The notes under the pieces: model-generated
Told to the model about the DNA's origin: nothing
The model's input: only the letters and a program-made list of their open reading frames with translations
The model's database searches: none
Made by a program: the position numbers and the translations under genes
In this document: positions 1 to 9,478 of the stretch, piece by piece
Layout: the number at the start of each line of letters is the position of its first letter
Numbering within the stretch: position 1 is the stretch's first letter
NCBI RefSeq assembly: GCF_040049215.1
Contig: NZ_JBDZDN010000002.1
Coordinates: 310,001-374,000 of the forward strand
Origin: Mesorhizobium_K sp040049215
GTDB taxonomy: Bacteria; Pseudomonadota; Alphaproteobacteria; Rhizobiales; Rhizobiaceae
Reading direction: 5' to 3'
Length of the DNA stretch: 64,000 nt

Positions 1-1971
1 GAGATAGATGCGCCCGACATCGAGCGCATGGTCAGCACCATCTCCGCGCTGGAGCCGACCTTCGGCGGCATCAATCTGGAAGACATCAAGGCGCCCGAAT
101 GTTTCGAGGTGGAAGAGCGCCTGAAGGAGAAGATGGGCATCCCCGTCTTCCATGACGATCAGCACGGCACCGCCATCATCGTCGCCGCGGCCGTCCTGAA
201 CGGGCTGGAGTTTGCAGGAAAAGCCCTGCCCGACATCAAGATCGTCACCTCGGGCGCCGGCGCCGCGGCGCTCGCCTGCCTCAATCTGCTCGTGTCGCTC
301 GGCGCCAAGGTCGACAACATCTGGGTCACGGACCGCTTCGGCGTCGCCTACAAGGGCCGCGTCGACGAAATGGACCGCTGGAAGGACCCCTACGTAAAGG
401 ACACGCCTCACCGCACCCTGGCCGATGTCATCCCTGGCGCCGATGTATTCCTTGGCCTGTCGGCGGCCGGGGTCTTGAGCGCCGACCTGTTGAAGGACAT
501 GGCGCCGAAGCCTCTGATCCTGGCGCTGGCGAACCCCACGCCCGAGATCATGCCCGAACTTGCCCGCCAGGCGCGCCCCGACGCGATGATCTGCACCGGC
601 CGTTCGGATTTTCCCAACCAGGTCAACAATGTCCTCTGCTTCCCCTACATCTTCCGTGGGGCGCTCGATTGCGGCGCGCGCGCCATCAACGAGGAAATGA
701 AGATGGCGGCGGTTCGCGCCATCGCCGCGCTTGCCCGAGAGGAGCCGTCCGACGTCGCCGCTCGCGCCTATGCCGAGGAGACGCCGACCTTCGGCCCGGA
801 TTTCCTCATTCCATCGCCCTTCGATCCGCGTCTCATCCTCAGGATCGCGCCTGCCGTCGCCCGAGCCGCTTGCACGAGCGGCGTCGCCTCGCGGCCGATC
901 GAGGACTTCGACGCCTATATCGACAAGCTCAGCCGCTTCGTCTTCCGCTCCGGCCTCGTCATGAAGCCGGTCTTCTCGATCGCCAAGGCCGCCCTGGCGA
1001 AGCGGGTGATCTACGCCGACGGCGAGGACGAGCGCGTGCTGCGCGCGGCACAGGTCGTGCTGGAGGAAGGCATTGCCGAGCCGATCCTGATCGGCCGCCC
1101 GAATGTCGTCGACGTCCGACTGAATCGTTACGGCCTCAGGATAAGGCCAGGAACCGATTTCGAGCTCATCAATCCGGAGGACGATCCGCGCTACCGCAGC
1201 TATGTCGACCTGCTGATCGAGCTCACTGGCCGACGCGGCGTGACGCAGGAGGCCGCCCGCCTGATGGTGCGCGCCAACCCGACGGTAATCGCGGCGCTTG
1301 CCGTCAAACGAGGCGATGCCGACGCGATGATCTGCGGACTGGAGGGGCGCTTCGAGCGCCATCTGCGCAACGTCACTCTCATCATCGGCCGACGCGAGGG
1401 CGTTCGCGATCGCGACCTGTCAACGCTATCGATGCTTATCACGCAGCGCGGCGTCATCTTTCTGACCGACACCTACGTCACCATCGATCCGACGGCCGAG
1501 GAGATTGCCGAGATGACGGTGCTGGCCGCCGAAGAGATTCGACGCTTCGGCATCGAACCCAAGGCGGCGCTGCTTTCCTTCTCGGATTTCGGCTCACGCG
1601 ATGCGCCGAGCGCAATCAAGATGCGCGAGGCCGCCGCCATCCTGCGCAATATCGCACCCGACCTCGAATTCGACGGCGAAATGCACGCGGATACTGCGAT
1701 TTCCGAGGCGCTGCGCCAGCGCGTCTTCCCGCATTCGAAGCTCAAGGGCGAGGCGAACCTGCTGGTTTTCCCGAACCTCGATGCCGCCAACATCACGCTC
1801 ACCACCGTGAAGCAGATGATGGACGCTTTGCATGTCGGTCCGATCCTGCTCGGCACGGATAAGCCCGCCCACATCCTGACACCATCGGTAACCTCGCGCG
1901 GCGTGGTCAACATGACGGCGCTGGCCGTCGCGGAAGGCGCGCACCGGACGCAGGAACTGGCGCTGCCCTGA
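1..1971 (+). CDS. maeB: NADP-type malic enzyme with C-terminal phosphotransacetylase-like domain, 5'-truncated by the window edge
   Basis: Oxidative decarboxylation of malate to pyruvate; cytosolic. The reading frame is open from base 1, so the N-terminus (roughly 100 residues by comparison with ~760-residue MaeB proteins) lies outside the window, and the internal ATG at 28 is not the real start. Visible parts are the malic-enzyme core with FHDDQHGTA, a GAGAAALA dinucleotide-binding loop, NPTPEI, and then from about residue 320 a phosphotransacetylase-like domain (VIYADGEDERVLRAA onward). In this fused family the second domain is thought to be regulatory (acetyl-CoA response) rather than catalytic. 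The family assignment is very secure. Confidence 0.95.
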   Translation, partial: EIDAPDIERMVSTISALEPTFGGINLEDIKAPECFEVEERLKEKMGIPVFHDDQHGTAIIVAAAVLNGLEFAGKALPDIKIVTSGAGAAALACLNLLVSLGAKVDNIWVTDRFGVAYKGRVDEMDRWKDPYVKDTPHRTLADVIPGADVFLGLSAAGVLSADLLKDMAPKPLILALANPTPEIMPELARQARPDAMICTGRSDFPNQVNNVLCFPYIFRGALDCGARAINEEMKMAAVRAIAALAREEPSDVAARAYAEETPTFGPDFLIPSPFDPRLILRIAPAVARAACTSGVASRPIEDFDAYIDKLSRFVFRSGLVMKPVFSIAKAALAKRVIYADGEDERVLRAAQVVLEEGIAEPILIGRPNVVDVRLNRYGLRIRPGTDFELINPEDDPRYRSYVDLLIELTGRRGVTQEAARLMVRANPTVIAALAVKRGDADAMICGLEGRFERHLRNVTLIIGRREGVRDRDLSTLSMLITQRGVIFLTDTYVTIDPTAEEIAEMTVLAAEEIRRFGIEPKAALLSFSDFGSRDAPSAIKMREAAAILRNIAPDLEFDGEMHADTAISEALRQRVFPHSKLKGEANLLVFPNLDAANITLTTVKQMMDALHVGPILLGTDKPAHILTPSVTSRGVVNMTALAVAEGAHRTQELALP

Positions 1972-2063
1972 GCGGTATTGATCCGGCCCGACGACAAAGT
2001 CCGAACGAAGGATTAACCTTGCGGCAGGTAGAGTCTCGCCCGCATCTGAAGGGATCGCGCCGA

Positions 2064-3281
2064 ATGACGGCAGGGCCGCGACGGCTTGGCAGGCATGCCG
2101 CGTTGATCGCCATTGCGGTCGCGCTCGCATCGCTGCTGCCCGACACCTCGCTCGCCGCCTCGCGCGTCTGCCGGCAGCTCGAAGCCGAACTCGCCACCGC
2201 CGGCAGCCGTCCGGCGGCTCCCTCGCGCAAGCAGGAAGCCGCGATCGCCAGGCAGCAGGAGCAGATCCAGCTTGCCAGACGCCAAGCGCGCAGCGCGGGA
2301 TGCGGCTTCAAGCTTTTCGGCAGGGCCTCCAGTTCGTGCAGCGCAATCAACGTCAAGATCGACAGGATGGAGCGCAACCTCCAAGCGCTCGAGCGCAGGC
2401 GATCGAAAACCGCAAGTGCCGGTGCCGGCCGCTCGCGCTCCAGCATCGTGGCCGCGCTCAATGCCAATGGCTGCCGCGACCAGGCAGTGGCGGAGCGGCG
2501 CCCACCGCGCGGCGTGGAGGGCAGCAGCAATCTGTTCGACCAGATCTTCGGCGGCGGCATAAGGCAACGCGGATCGATCGACGAACTCGGCGACCCCAGC
2601 TTTCGCCGTTACGATGAACAAAACGTCCGGCGTGTTCCCGAATCGATCGAAGGCGGCTGGGTGAACGACGGCGGCCGCATCCGCTATTCGGCCCCGCCGG
2701 GCAACTACCGGACGCTCTGTGTGCGCACCTGCGATGGCTACTATTTCCCGATATCCAACGCCTCGTCGCCTTGGGATTTCGAGCGGGACCAGCAGAACTG
2801 CCAGTCAAGCTGCCCGGGCACGGAAGTGCAGATTTATTATCACCGCCCGAGCCAGGAATCGCAGGACATGGTCTCGGGCCTGTCGGGCGCGCCGTATTCC
2901 GACCTGCCCGCTGCCTGGCTCTACAAGCAGAGCGGAACGCCGAGCCCAGCGGGGTGCGCCTGCAATGCGCCCCGAAACGACGAGGCCAGGAATTTCAGTG
3001 TCGTCGCCGGCAATCCGCCTGCGGAAAAACCAGTTCAAACTCAGCCCATGACTCCCTACCCGAGCGGACGACCCGACGCTGCGGCGGATCCGGAAACGCT
3101 GGCAAATCTCGACGGCGGGCTCGACGCGGAGGCGCTGCGGCGCATGGCCGTGACACCCAGGGTCAACAAGTCGAAGGCGACCGGCGACGACAAGCGGATC
3201 AGGGTCGTCGGGCCCGTATTCCTTCCCGACCCAGCAACGGCAACAGATCAGCAAGCTCCGGACCCGAATCCTGTCCGGTAA
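2064..3281 (+). CDS. Exported DUF2865 domain protein
   Basis: Unknown function. The protein has 405 residues with an N-terminal hydrophobic signal-like segment (HAALIAIAVALASLL, then SLAAS), so it is probably periplasmic. A coiled-coil/basic stretch follows, then a conserved Cys-containing block (LCVRTCDGYYFPI, NCQSSCPG, GCACN) typical of DUF2865, a family common in Hyphomicrobiales. I chose the ATG at 2064 because it places the hydrophobic segment at the N-terminus; an in-frame TTG at 2019 would add 15 residues. The C-terminal RVVGPVFLPDP motif looks authentic, which means the last 83 nt genuinely overlap the end of convergent gltX. Confidence 0.8.
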   Translation: MTAGPRRLGRHAALIAIAVALASLLPDTSLAASRVCRQLEAELATAGSRPAAPSRKQEAAIARQQEQIQLARRQARSAGCGFKLFGRASSSCSAINVKIDRMERNLQALERRRSKTASAGAGRSRSSIVAALNANGCRDQAVAERRPPRGVEGSSNLFDQIFGGGIRQRGSIDELGDPSFRRYDEQNVRRVPESIEGGWVNDGGRIRYSAPPGNYRTLCVRTCDGYYFPISNASSPWDFERDQQNCQSSCPGTEVQIYYHRPSQESQDMVSGLSGAPYSDLPAAWLYKQSGTPSPAGCACNAPRNDEARNFSVVAGNPPAEKPVQTQPMTPYPSGRPDAAADPETLANLDGGLDAEALRRMAVTPRVNKSKATGDDKRIRVVGPVFLPDPATATDQQAPDPNPVR

Positions 3282-4572
3282 GGACAAGCCTGATCGGCGC
3301 GAACAGCATCTTGCCCTTGCGCCCGGTCTGTTCCTTCACCTCGTCGATCCAGACCTTGAAGGTGCCGCCGTCCCAGGGCTCCGGAGGCAGCATGTCAAAC
3401 GCCTTACGGACATATTCCGTGTCGTCCTCCGAGAGTTCAGGCGCCGCCTCCGGACCCTGCTTCACGATGCGCCACCAGACTGTGGCGTCCGCAAGCCTGT
3501 CGAGATTGCCACGCACGGCAAGCCAGAACGGCTCGGCCTGGTCGCCCAATATGCCCCACGCGGACAGCCGGTCGCGCGCCTCTGAAAACGGCATCTGGCG
3601 CAGCAGGTCGCGGTTCAACGCGTTCAGGTCTTCCGGGTCGAACTTCGCCGCCGACTTCGAAGCCGTTGCGAGATCGAAGCGCTTGGCAAGCTCTGTCATG
3701 GAGGACGCCGCCACGACGTTTTCCGACGTGCCGGTCAATACAGCAAGCGACGCCACGGTCATCGGCTCCAGCCCGGATTCGCGCAGGCTTGCGATCGACA
3801 AGGCGCCGGTGCGCTTGGACAAGGCTTCGCCCGTGGAGGCCGTCAGCAGGTTGTGATGGCCGAAGGCGGGCGGCTCGGCGCCGAGCGCCCTGAACAGCGC
3901 GATCTGTACGGCAGTATTTGTGACGTGGTCATCGCCGCGGATGACATGCGTGATGTTCATGTCGATGTCGTCGGCGACCGAGGGCAGCGTGTAGAGGAAC
4001 GTCCCATCCTCCCTGATCAGGATCGGATCGGAGAGAGAGGCGAGATCGACGGTTTCTTCGCCGCGCACAAGATCCGTCCAGCCGACCTCCGTTCTTTCCG
4101 TGTCGAAAGGGTCGTTGCGGAAATTGGGCAGCAGGAATCGCCAGTGCGGTTTGCGTCCGTCGGCTTCGTACTCCGCGATCTGTGCATGGCTAAACTGCAG
4201 TGCTTCGCGGCCATAGACGGGCGGCAGGCCGCGCGTGCGGCGGATCTTGCGCCTGAGATCGAGTTCTTCCGGCGTCTCGTAGCAAGCGTAGAGCTGCCCT
4301 GCCCTCTTAAGCTTCTCAACGGCCTCCCCATAAATGTCGAAACGCCGCGACTGGTACTCTGTCGCGTCCTGGAAGATGCCAAGCCAGTGCAGGTCGTAGA
4401 GGATCGCATCGGCATATTCCTGCTTTGACCGCGCGACATCGGTGTCGTCGAAGCGCTGCACGAAGTTGCCGCCGTTCTTCATGGCAAACAGCCAGTTGAA
4501 CAGCGCCGTGCGCGCATTGCCGATGTGGATGTTGCCGGTGGGCGACGGTGCGAAACGAACAGTGACAGGCAT
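3199..4572 (-). CDS. gltX: Glutamate--tRNA ligase
   Basis: Charges tRNA-Glu (or tRNA-Gln in a non-discriminating form) with glutamate in the cytosol. The 457 residues carry the class I signature HIGN (residues 16-19, after PSPTG) and the KMSKS-equivalent LSKRTG (251-256). Alphaproteobacteria often have two GluRS paralogues and I cannot tell which this is, or whether it is discriminating. The ATG at 4572 directly precedes MPVTVRFAPSPTG, the expected N-terminus. The 3' end overlaps the DUF2865 gene on the opposite strand by 83 nt. Confidence 0.95.
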   Translation of the reverse strand: MPVTVRFAPSPTGNIHIGNARTALFNWLFAMKNGGNFVQRFDDTDVARSKQEYADAILYDLHWLGIFQDATEYQSRRFDIYGEAVEKLKRAGQLYACYETPEELDLRRKIRRTRGLPPVYGREALQFSHAQIAEYEADGRKPHWRFLLPNFRNDPFDTERTEVGWTDLVRGEETVDLASLSDPILIREDGTFLYTLPSVADDIDMNITHVIRGDDHVTNTAVQIALFRALGAEPPAFGHHNLLTASTGEALSKRTGALSIASLRESGLEPMTVASLAVLTGTSENVVAASSMTELAKRFDLATASKSAAKFDPEDLNALNRDLLRQMPFSEARDRLSAWGILGDQAEPFWLAVRGNLDRLADATVWWRIVKQGPEAAPELSEDDTEYVRKAFDMLPPEPWDGGTFKVWIDEVKEQTGRKGKMLFAPIRLVLTGQDSGPELADLLPLLGREGIRARRP

Positions 4573-4708
4573 TTGCGGGGCCGTATCCGAAGGATCGAGA
4601 ACTTACAACTCAAATCGCCACCGCACCGGCGGCGAGGCATAGAGCATACCCTCCGGCTTGGGAAGGGATCGGCGGTTGACCCCGCGTCCGGTGATCGCGG
4701 CAACTATG

Positions 4709-5923
4709 TTATGCCGTTCGTGCCCGAGCGCGCCGCGACATGTCGAAGAGCAGGACCGACGCCAGGAAGCAATACACGCCCATCGCCAGCAACTGGCCGG
4801 GGTAGCTGACCCCCTGGTCGATCAGGTAGCCGGTAACGCCGGGTCCCGCCGCCGAAGCGAAGACGATCGCCGAAAAGACGAGCGCCCTGATCGCGCCGAG
4901 ATGCTTCAGCCCATAGACCTCCGGCCAGACTGCCCCGAACAGCGTCGTCGACAGCCCGTTCGAGAAGCCGAGGAAAGCCATGAACAGGAATGGCGTCCAT
5001 TGCGCCTCGACCAGCCCCAGGATCAGGCAGGCGACGCCTAGCGGGACGAGCACGAAGGGCAACAGCGCCAAGCCGGAAAACCGGTCGATGAGTTGGCCGG
5101 CAACAAGCGTGAAAACGCTGTTGACCAGCGCCAGAAGGGCGAAGGACGATGCGAACACGCCGAGCGACCAGCCCCGCAACTCGACGAGATACACCTGGTT
5201 GAAGAAGACCGTGGTCACGATGAAACCCGGCGCCATGACGCCGAGCATAAGCCGGTAGAACAGCGGGTCGCGCAGCACCTCGCCGCGCGTCCAGTCGCGC
5301 GCGTCGACGATGTGTGGCGCCGGATCGGTCGAGCGCGGCTTGCGGCCCACCGCGACCAGCGATGCTATGAGGGGCAATGCGACGAGGACGAGTGATGCTG
5401 CCGCCAGCAGCCACCCGCCGCGCCAGCCCACCAGCCCGGCGAGGGAAACGAAGAGGATCGGAAACACCGCGTCGCCGGCATTGTGGCCAAGGATGATGAC
5501 CGACAGCGCACGACCGCGCTGCGCGGAGAACCAGCGCGCCGTGGCGGTGTAGGCGTTGTGGACCATCATGCCCTGCCCGAACAGCCTGAGCAGATAGATG
5601 GCGAGCAGCAGCAGGGCGACATGGTGCGAGAGCGCCATGACGATGCAGGCAGCCGCCAGCATCGGCACGATGAACTGCGTTACCGCGCGCACGCTGTAGC
5701 GGTCGACGATCGGCCCCAGATAGGGCAGCGTGAAGGCGCTGCCCAGCGTCGCGATCATATAGATCGTGCCGAAGCCGCCATGCGTCAGCCCGTACTCCTC
5801 GCGGATGTGCCCGGCCGAGAGCGAAATGAAGAACGTCTGTCCGAAGGAAGAGAAGAAGGTGAACAGCAGCCCGCCGGCCAACCGGCGCGCATTGTCTCGC
5901 AGGAAGGCGAGGAAGCCGATCAC
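4709..5923 (-). CDS. Major facilitator superfamily transporter
   Basis: Inner-membrane secondary transporter of 404 residues with about 12 hydrophobic segments; substrate not deducible. The assigned start is GTG at 5923, because it overlaps the TGA stop of the upstream GNAT gene as GTGA (5920-5923), a classic translational coupling arrangement. It also makes the protein begin immediately before the first membrane segment (IGFLAFLRDN). The frame is open further upstream but only as the antisense-like shadow of the acetyltransferase gene. GNAT and MFS therefore form a two-gene operon. Confidence 0.85.
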   Translation of the reverse strand: MIGFLAFLRDNARRLAGGLLFTFFSSFGQTFFISLSAGHIREEYGLTHGGFGTIYMIATLGSAFTLPYLGPIVDRYSVRAVTQFIVPMLAAACIVMALSHHVALLLLAIYLLRLFGQGMMVHNAYTATARWFSAQRGRALSVIILGHNAGDAVFPILFVSLAGLVGWRGGWLLAAASLVLVALPLIASLVAVGRKPRSTDPAPHIVDARDWTRGEVLRDPLFYRLMLGVMAPGFIVTTVFFNQVYLVELRGWSLGVFASSFALLALVNSVFTLVAGQLIDRFSGLALLPFVLVPLGVACLILGLVEAQWTPFLFMAFLGFSNGLSTTLFGAVWPEVYGLKHLGAIRALVFSAIVFASAAGPGVTGYLIDQGVSYPGQLLAMGVYCFLASVLLFDMSRRARARTA

Positions 5924-6324
5924 CCGGCCGCCGGCCGGTCGAGCCGCATCTCGTTGCCGTCGGTCGCCGGCTTGAAGCCGAAGCGCGCATAGAGGCCGTG
6001 CGCGTCGGACGTATTCAGCATCCACGTCGAGACCGAGCTCAGTTCCGGGTGGTCGAGCAGCGCCTGGACGAGCGCCTTGCCGATGCCCTTGCCGCGATGC
6101 TCCGGCCAGACGACCACGTCCGAGATACGAGCAAAAACGGCGCGGTCGCCCGAAGCGCGCGCGAAGCCGACCTGGCGCCCGGCGATCAGCGCGATCACGC
6201 AAATCGAGTTTGCGAAGGCGCGCCGATTTGTTTCATCCGTGCGCTGTGCGCCCCAGTAGCTGCCTTTCAGCAGATCGGAGGTCGCCTGGAAGTCGAGCCG
6301 CGCGAGATCGTGAGAGATTTCCAT
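5920..6324 (-). CDS. GNAT family N-acetyltransferase
   Basis: Probable acetyl-CoA dependent acetyltransferase, substrate unknown. The 134-residue single-domain protein has the acetyl-CoA pyrophosphate-binding motif A as PEHRGKGIGKALV (the R/Q-x-x-G-x-G/A pattern), followed by a motif B-like region (NTSDAHGLYARFGF). It is the first gene of a coupled pair: its stop overlaps the GTG start of the MFS transporter. The ATG at 6324 begins MEISHDLARLDF, a normal start for these proteins. Confidence 0.85.
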   Translation of the reverse strand: MEISHDLARLDFQATSDLLKGSYWGAQRTDETNRRAFANSICVIALIAGRQVGFARASGDRAVFARISDVVVWPEHRGKGIGKALVQALLDHPELSSVSTWMLNTSDAHGLYARFGFKPATDGNEMRLDRPAAG

Positions 6325-6349
6325 GGACTGGCCGGCCTCGTCCGAAACC

Positions 6350-8032
6350 CTATCCCCGGTCCCGGAACCGGTTGGTGATCGGATAGCGCCGGTCGCGGCC
6401 GAAATTCTTCCTGGTGATCTTCACGCCGGGGGCGGCCTGCCGGCGCTTGTATTCGGCGACGTAGAGCAGGTGTTCGATCCGGTGGACCGTGTCGCGGTCG
6501 TGGCCCCTCGCCACGATCTCGTCGACGCCCATCTCGTTCTCGACCAGGCATTCGAGGATGTCGTCCAGCACCGGATAGGGCGGCAGCGAGTCCTGGTCGG
6601 TCTGGTTGGGCCTGAGCTCCGCCGATGGCGCCTTGTCGATGATATTCTCAGGGATCACCTCGCCCGACGGACCGAGCGCACCGGGCGGCACCGTTGTGTT
6701 GCGCCAGGCAGCCAGCGCGTAAACCTGCATCTTGTAGAGGTCCTTGATCGGATTGAAGCCGCCATTCATGTCGCCATAAAGCGTTGCGTAGCCGACCGAC
6801 ATCTCGCTCTTGTTGCCGGTCGTCACCACCATCGAGCCGAACTTGTTGGAGATCGCCATCAGGATCGTGCCGCGCGCGCGGCTCTGCAGGTTCTCCTCGG
6901 TGATTCCCTCCTTGGTGCCCTCGAAGAGCTGCGTCAACGCATGGCTGAAGCCGTCGACCGGCTCGAAGATCGGCACGATGTCGTAGCGGCAGCCGAGCGC
7001 ACGGGCGCAGTCCTCGGCGTCTTTCAGCGAATCCTTCGAGGTGTAGCGGTAGGGCATCATAACGGCCCGGAGCCGCTCCTCGCCGAGCGCATCGACCGCG
7101 AGCGCCGCGCAGATCGCCGAGTCGATGCCGCCGGAGAGGCCGAGCACGACGTTCTTGAAGCCGTTCTTGTTCACGTAGTCGCGCAGGCCGAGCATGCAGG
7201 CACGGTAGTCGGCCTCCTCCTTCTCCGGGATCCGCGACATCGGCCCCTCGACGCAGACCCAGCCGTCGGAGTTGCGCTTCCACTCGGTGACGACCAGCGC
7301 CTCCTCGAACTGGCTCATCTGGAAGGCGAGCGACTTGTCGGCCTGGATGGCGAAAGAGGCGCCGTCGAAAATCAGCTCGTCCTGGCCCCCGAGCTGATTG
7401 GCCCAAAGCAGGGGAAGACCCGATTCGATCACCTGCCGGATTGCCACCTGGTGGCGCACGTCGACCTTGCCGCGATAATAGGGCGAGCCGTTCGGCACCA
7501 GCAGGATTTCCGCGCCGCTTTCCGCCAGCGTCTCGCAGACGCCGAGATCGCCCCAGATGTCCTCGCAGATCGGGATGCCGAGCCTGACGCCCCGGAAGTT
7601 GACCGGCCCCGGCAGGTCCGGACCAGCCTGAAAGACGCGCTTTTCGTCGAACTCGCCGTAGTTCGGCAAGTCAACCTTGAAGCGTTCGCCGAGGATTTTG
7701 CCGCCGTCCGCCACGATTACCGAATTGTGCACGCCGCTCTTGCGCTTCAGCGGCGTGCCGATGATCACACCCGGTCCGCCGTCCGCCGTGTCCTTGGCGA
7801 AATCGCTCGCCGCCCTTTCACAGGCGGCGAGGAAGGCTGGCTTCAGCACGAGGTCTTCAGGCGGGTAGCCAGCGATGAAGAGCTCGGTGAACAGGATAAG
7901 GTCCGCACCCTGGCGCGCGGCATCCGCCCTCGCCTCGCGCGCCTTGGCGAGATTGCCGGATATGTCGCCGACCGTGGGGTTCAGTTGCGCAAGCGCGATG
8001 CGCAGCACGTCTGGGGCAGTTTTCTTGGCCAT
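6350..8032 (-). CDS. nadE: NAD+ synthase, glutamine-hydrolysing
   Basis: Final step of NAD synthesis: amidation of deamido-NAD using ammonia released from glutamine. The 560 residues contain an N-terminal nitrilase-type amidase domain with the triad E50 (FTELFIAGYP), K119 (RFKVDLPNYG) and C156 (ICEDIW). They also contain a C-terminal ATP-pyrophosphatase synthetase domain with SGGIDS at 300-305. The ATG at 8032 gives MAKKTAPDVLRIALAQLNP, the usual beginning of the amidase domain; an upstream extension in the same frame lacks homologous character. Confidence 0.96.
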   Translation of the reverse strand: MAKKTAPDVLRIALAQLNPTVGDISGNLAKAREARADAARQGADLILFTELFIAGYPPEDLVLKPAFLAACERAASDFAKDTADGGPGVIIGTPLKRKSGVHNSVIVADGGKILGERFKVDLPNYGEFDEKRVFQAGPDLPGPVNFRGVRLGIPICEDIWGDLGVCETLAESGAEILLVPNGSPYYRGKVDVRHQVAIRQVIESGLPLLWANQLGGQDELIFDGASFAIQADKSLAFQMSQFEEALVVTEWKRNSDGWVCVEGPMSRIPEKEEADYRACMLGLRDYVNKNGFKNVVLGLSGGIDSAICAALAVDALGEERLRAVMMPYRYTSKDSLKDAEDCARALGCRYDIVPIFEPVDGFSHALTQLFEGTKEGITEENLQSRARGTILMAISNKFGSMVVTTGNKSEMSVGYATLYGDMNGGFNPIKDLYKMQVYALAAWRNTTVPPGALGPSGEVIPENIIDKAPSAELRPNQTDQDSLPPYPVLDDILECLVENEMGVDEIVARGHDRDTVHRIEHLLYVAEYKRRQAAPGVKITRKNFGRDRRYPITNRFRDRG

Positions 8033-8106
8033 GGCGAGCGATGTAGCGCGGCGCCTTGCTGCCCGCAATGCCGATGGCTGGCGCTTTCCTTGGGCCACTC
8101 CCGCTG

Positions 8107-8820
8107 CTATTCGCCCATATACGCCTGCAGGGTCTCCGGTGGGTTGTTCTCGCCGATCGACATGGCGAGGATGCGCGAGATGTGGGCGCGCGGCAGGCCG
8201 GTCTCCTTGGCCCATGCGTTGATCTGGTCCTGTACCTTCTGCATATCCTTCTTCGAACTGGGCGTCTCGGCGATGTCGAGCCCGGCGTCACGCAAGGCGG
8301 CGGCCATGTCTGGCGAGACGATGTAGGTGTCCCAGCCCAGCCAGCGCAGGAAATATCGTCCGGTCGCGCCGCCGAGCCGGCTGCCATGCTTGCCGAGATA
8401 GTCCGTCAGCCCGACCTGGTCGTCCGCCGGCCATGCAGCCAGGAATTTTCCGAAGCTGCCGTGCTCTTTGGAGATACGGTCGACGAAGGCTGCGTTGTCG
8501 CGCACCGACATGATCTTCTGGCCGTTGCGCACGATGCGCTGGTCGGAGGTGAGGTCGTGCCAGAAATCCTCCGGCTGGAAGAGCAGCGTCTTGGGTTCGA
8601 AGCCGAGGAACGCTTCCTCGAAACCCGGCCATTTGGCTTCGATGACGCTCCAGACGAAGCCGGCCGAGAAGATGCGCTCGGCCATGGTCGACAGGATGCG
8701 GCTATCAGGAACGTTTGCCACCGCGGTATTGTCCGGCTTCGGCCCGAGCAGCGACTGCAACGCCGCTTCCCCGCCCTTGCGCCTGGCGGCACGTTCCCGG
8801 ATTTTCTTGAAGCTTGGCAT
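8107..8820 (-). CDS. DNA-3-methyladenine glycosylase I (Tag)-like protein
   Basis: Probable base-excision glycosylase-like protein of 237 residues. It resembles the Tag/HhH-GPD group in its helical pattern (MAERIFSAGFVWSVIEAKWPGFEEAF, then the region around LTSDQRIVRNGQKI). It lacks the classic N-terminal YHDxEWG stretch of E. coli Tag, so it belongs to a divergent subgroup and the substrate is uncertain. It stands alone between nadE and the divergently transcribed DUF1003 gene; its start at 8820 is 92 bp from that gene's start. Confidence 0.6.
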   Translation of the reverse strand: MPSFKKIRERAARRKGGEAALQSLLGPKPDNTAVANVPDSRILSTMAERIFSAGFVWSVIEAKWPGFEEAFLGFEPKTLLFQPEDFWHDLTSDQRIVRNGQKIMSVRDNAAFVDRISKEHGSFGKFLAAWPADDQVGLTDYLGKHGSRLGGATGRYFLRWLGWDTYIVSPDMAAALRDAGLDIAETPSSKKDMQKVQDQINAWAKETGLPRAHISRILAMSIGENNPPETLQAYMGE

Positions 8821-8912
8821 GTTCCGAACCCTATACTTCGGCTTTCTGACCGACGGCCATACTCCTATAAGGAGGCAGGGCCTGCCAAGCCGAGTCGTGC
8901 ATGGAGGGATCT

Positions 8913-9470
8913 ATGGCGAAAACCGTTGCCGATCTTGCTGGCCGCTGGCTGGAACGCCGGCCGGAAACCCTGAGCGAAGGGGAAAGCCGCGTCCTCGAGA
9001 GCGCCATCGAGCGCAAGCCGATTTCGCAGGACGTCAACGCGGCGGCTGCCCGCGAGGCAACCTTTGGCGACCGCTTCGCCGATGCGATCGCCCGGGTCGG
9101 CGGCTCCTGGACCTTCATCATATCCTTCATCGTCTTCCTGATTCTGTGGACGCTGGGCAACGTCTGGCTGCTCGGACATCAAGGTTTCGACCCGTACCCG
9201 TTCATTTTCCTCAACCTCATCCTGTCGATGGTTGCAGCGCTGCAGGCGCCGGTCATCATGATGTCGCAGAACAGGCAGAGCCAGCGCGACCGGCTCGACG
9301 CCGCGCACGACTACGAGGTCAACCTGAAGGCCGAGATCGAGATCATGGCGCTTCACGAAAAGCTGGATGAGATGCGGCACAGCGAGATCGTCAGCATGCG
9401 CGACGATGTCGCGCAGCTCTCGGCCCAGTTGGAGCGGATCGAAGCACTAGTGAAAGGCGGTCGCGGATAA
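8913..9470 (+). CDS. DUF1003 membrane protein
   Basis: Unknown function; inner-membrane protein of 185 residues. There is a soluble N-terminus, two membrane segments (FIISFIVFLILWTLGNVWLL and FIFLNLILSMVAALQAPVIM), then the DUF1003 hallmark MMSQNRQSQRDR and a charged, coiled-coil-like tail that includes KAEIEIMALHEKLDEMR. Two in-frame ATGs lie at 8901 and 8913. I chose 8913 because a strong Shine-Dalgarno GGAGGG (8903-8908) sits 4 nt upstream and actually overlaps the first ATG. The gene converges with dgkA with only 8 bp between them. Confidence 0.85.
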   Translation: MAKTVADLAGRWLERRPETLSEGESRVLESAIERKPISQDVNAAAAREATFGDRFADAIARVGGSWTFIISFIVFLILWTLGNVWLLGHQGFDPYPFIFLNLILSMVAALQAPVIMMSQNRQSQRDRLDAAHDYEVNLKAEIEIMALHEKLDEMRHSEIVSMRDDVAQLSAQLERIEALVKGGRG

Positions 9471-9478
9471 GCGCGCCG

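Noticed and set aside
6323..8326. Very long open frame on the plus strand through nadE
   Set aside because: It is the antisense shadow of nadE and the Tag-like gene; GC-rich codon use keeps the opposite frame open, and the product has no family features.
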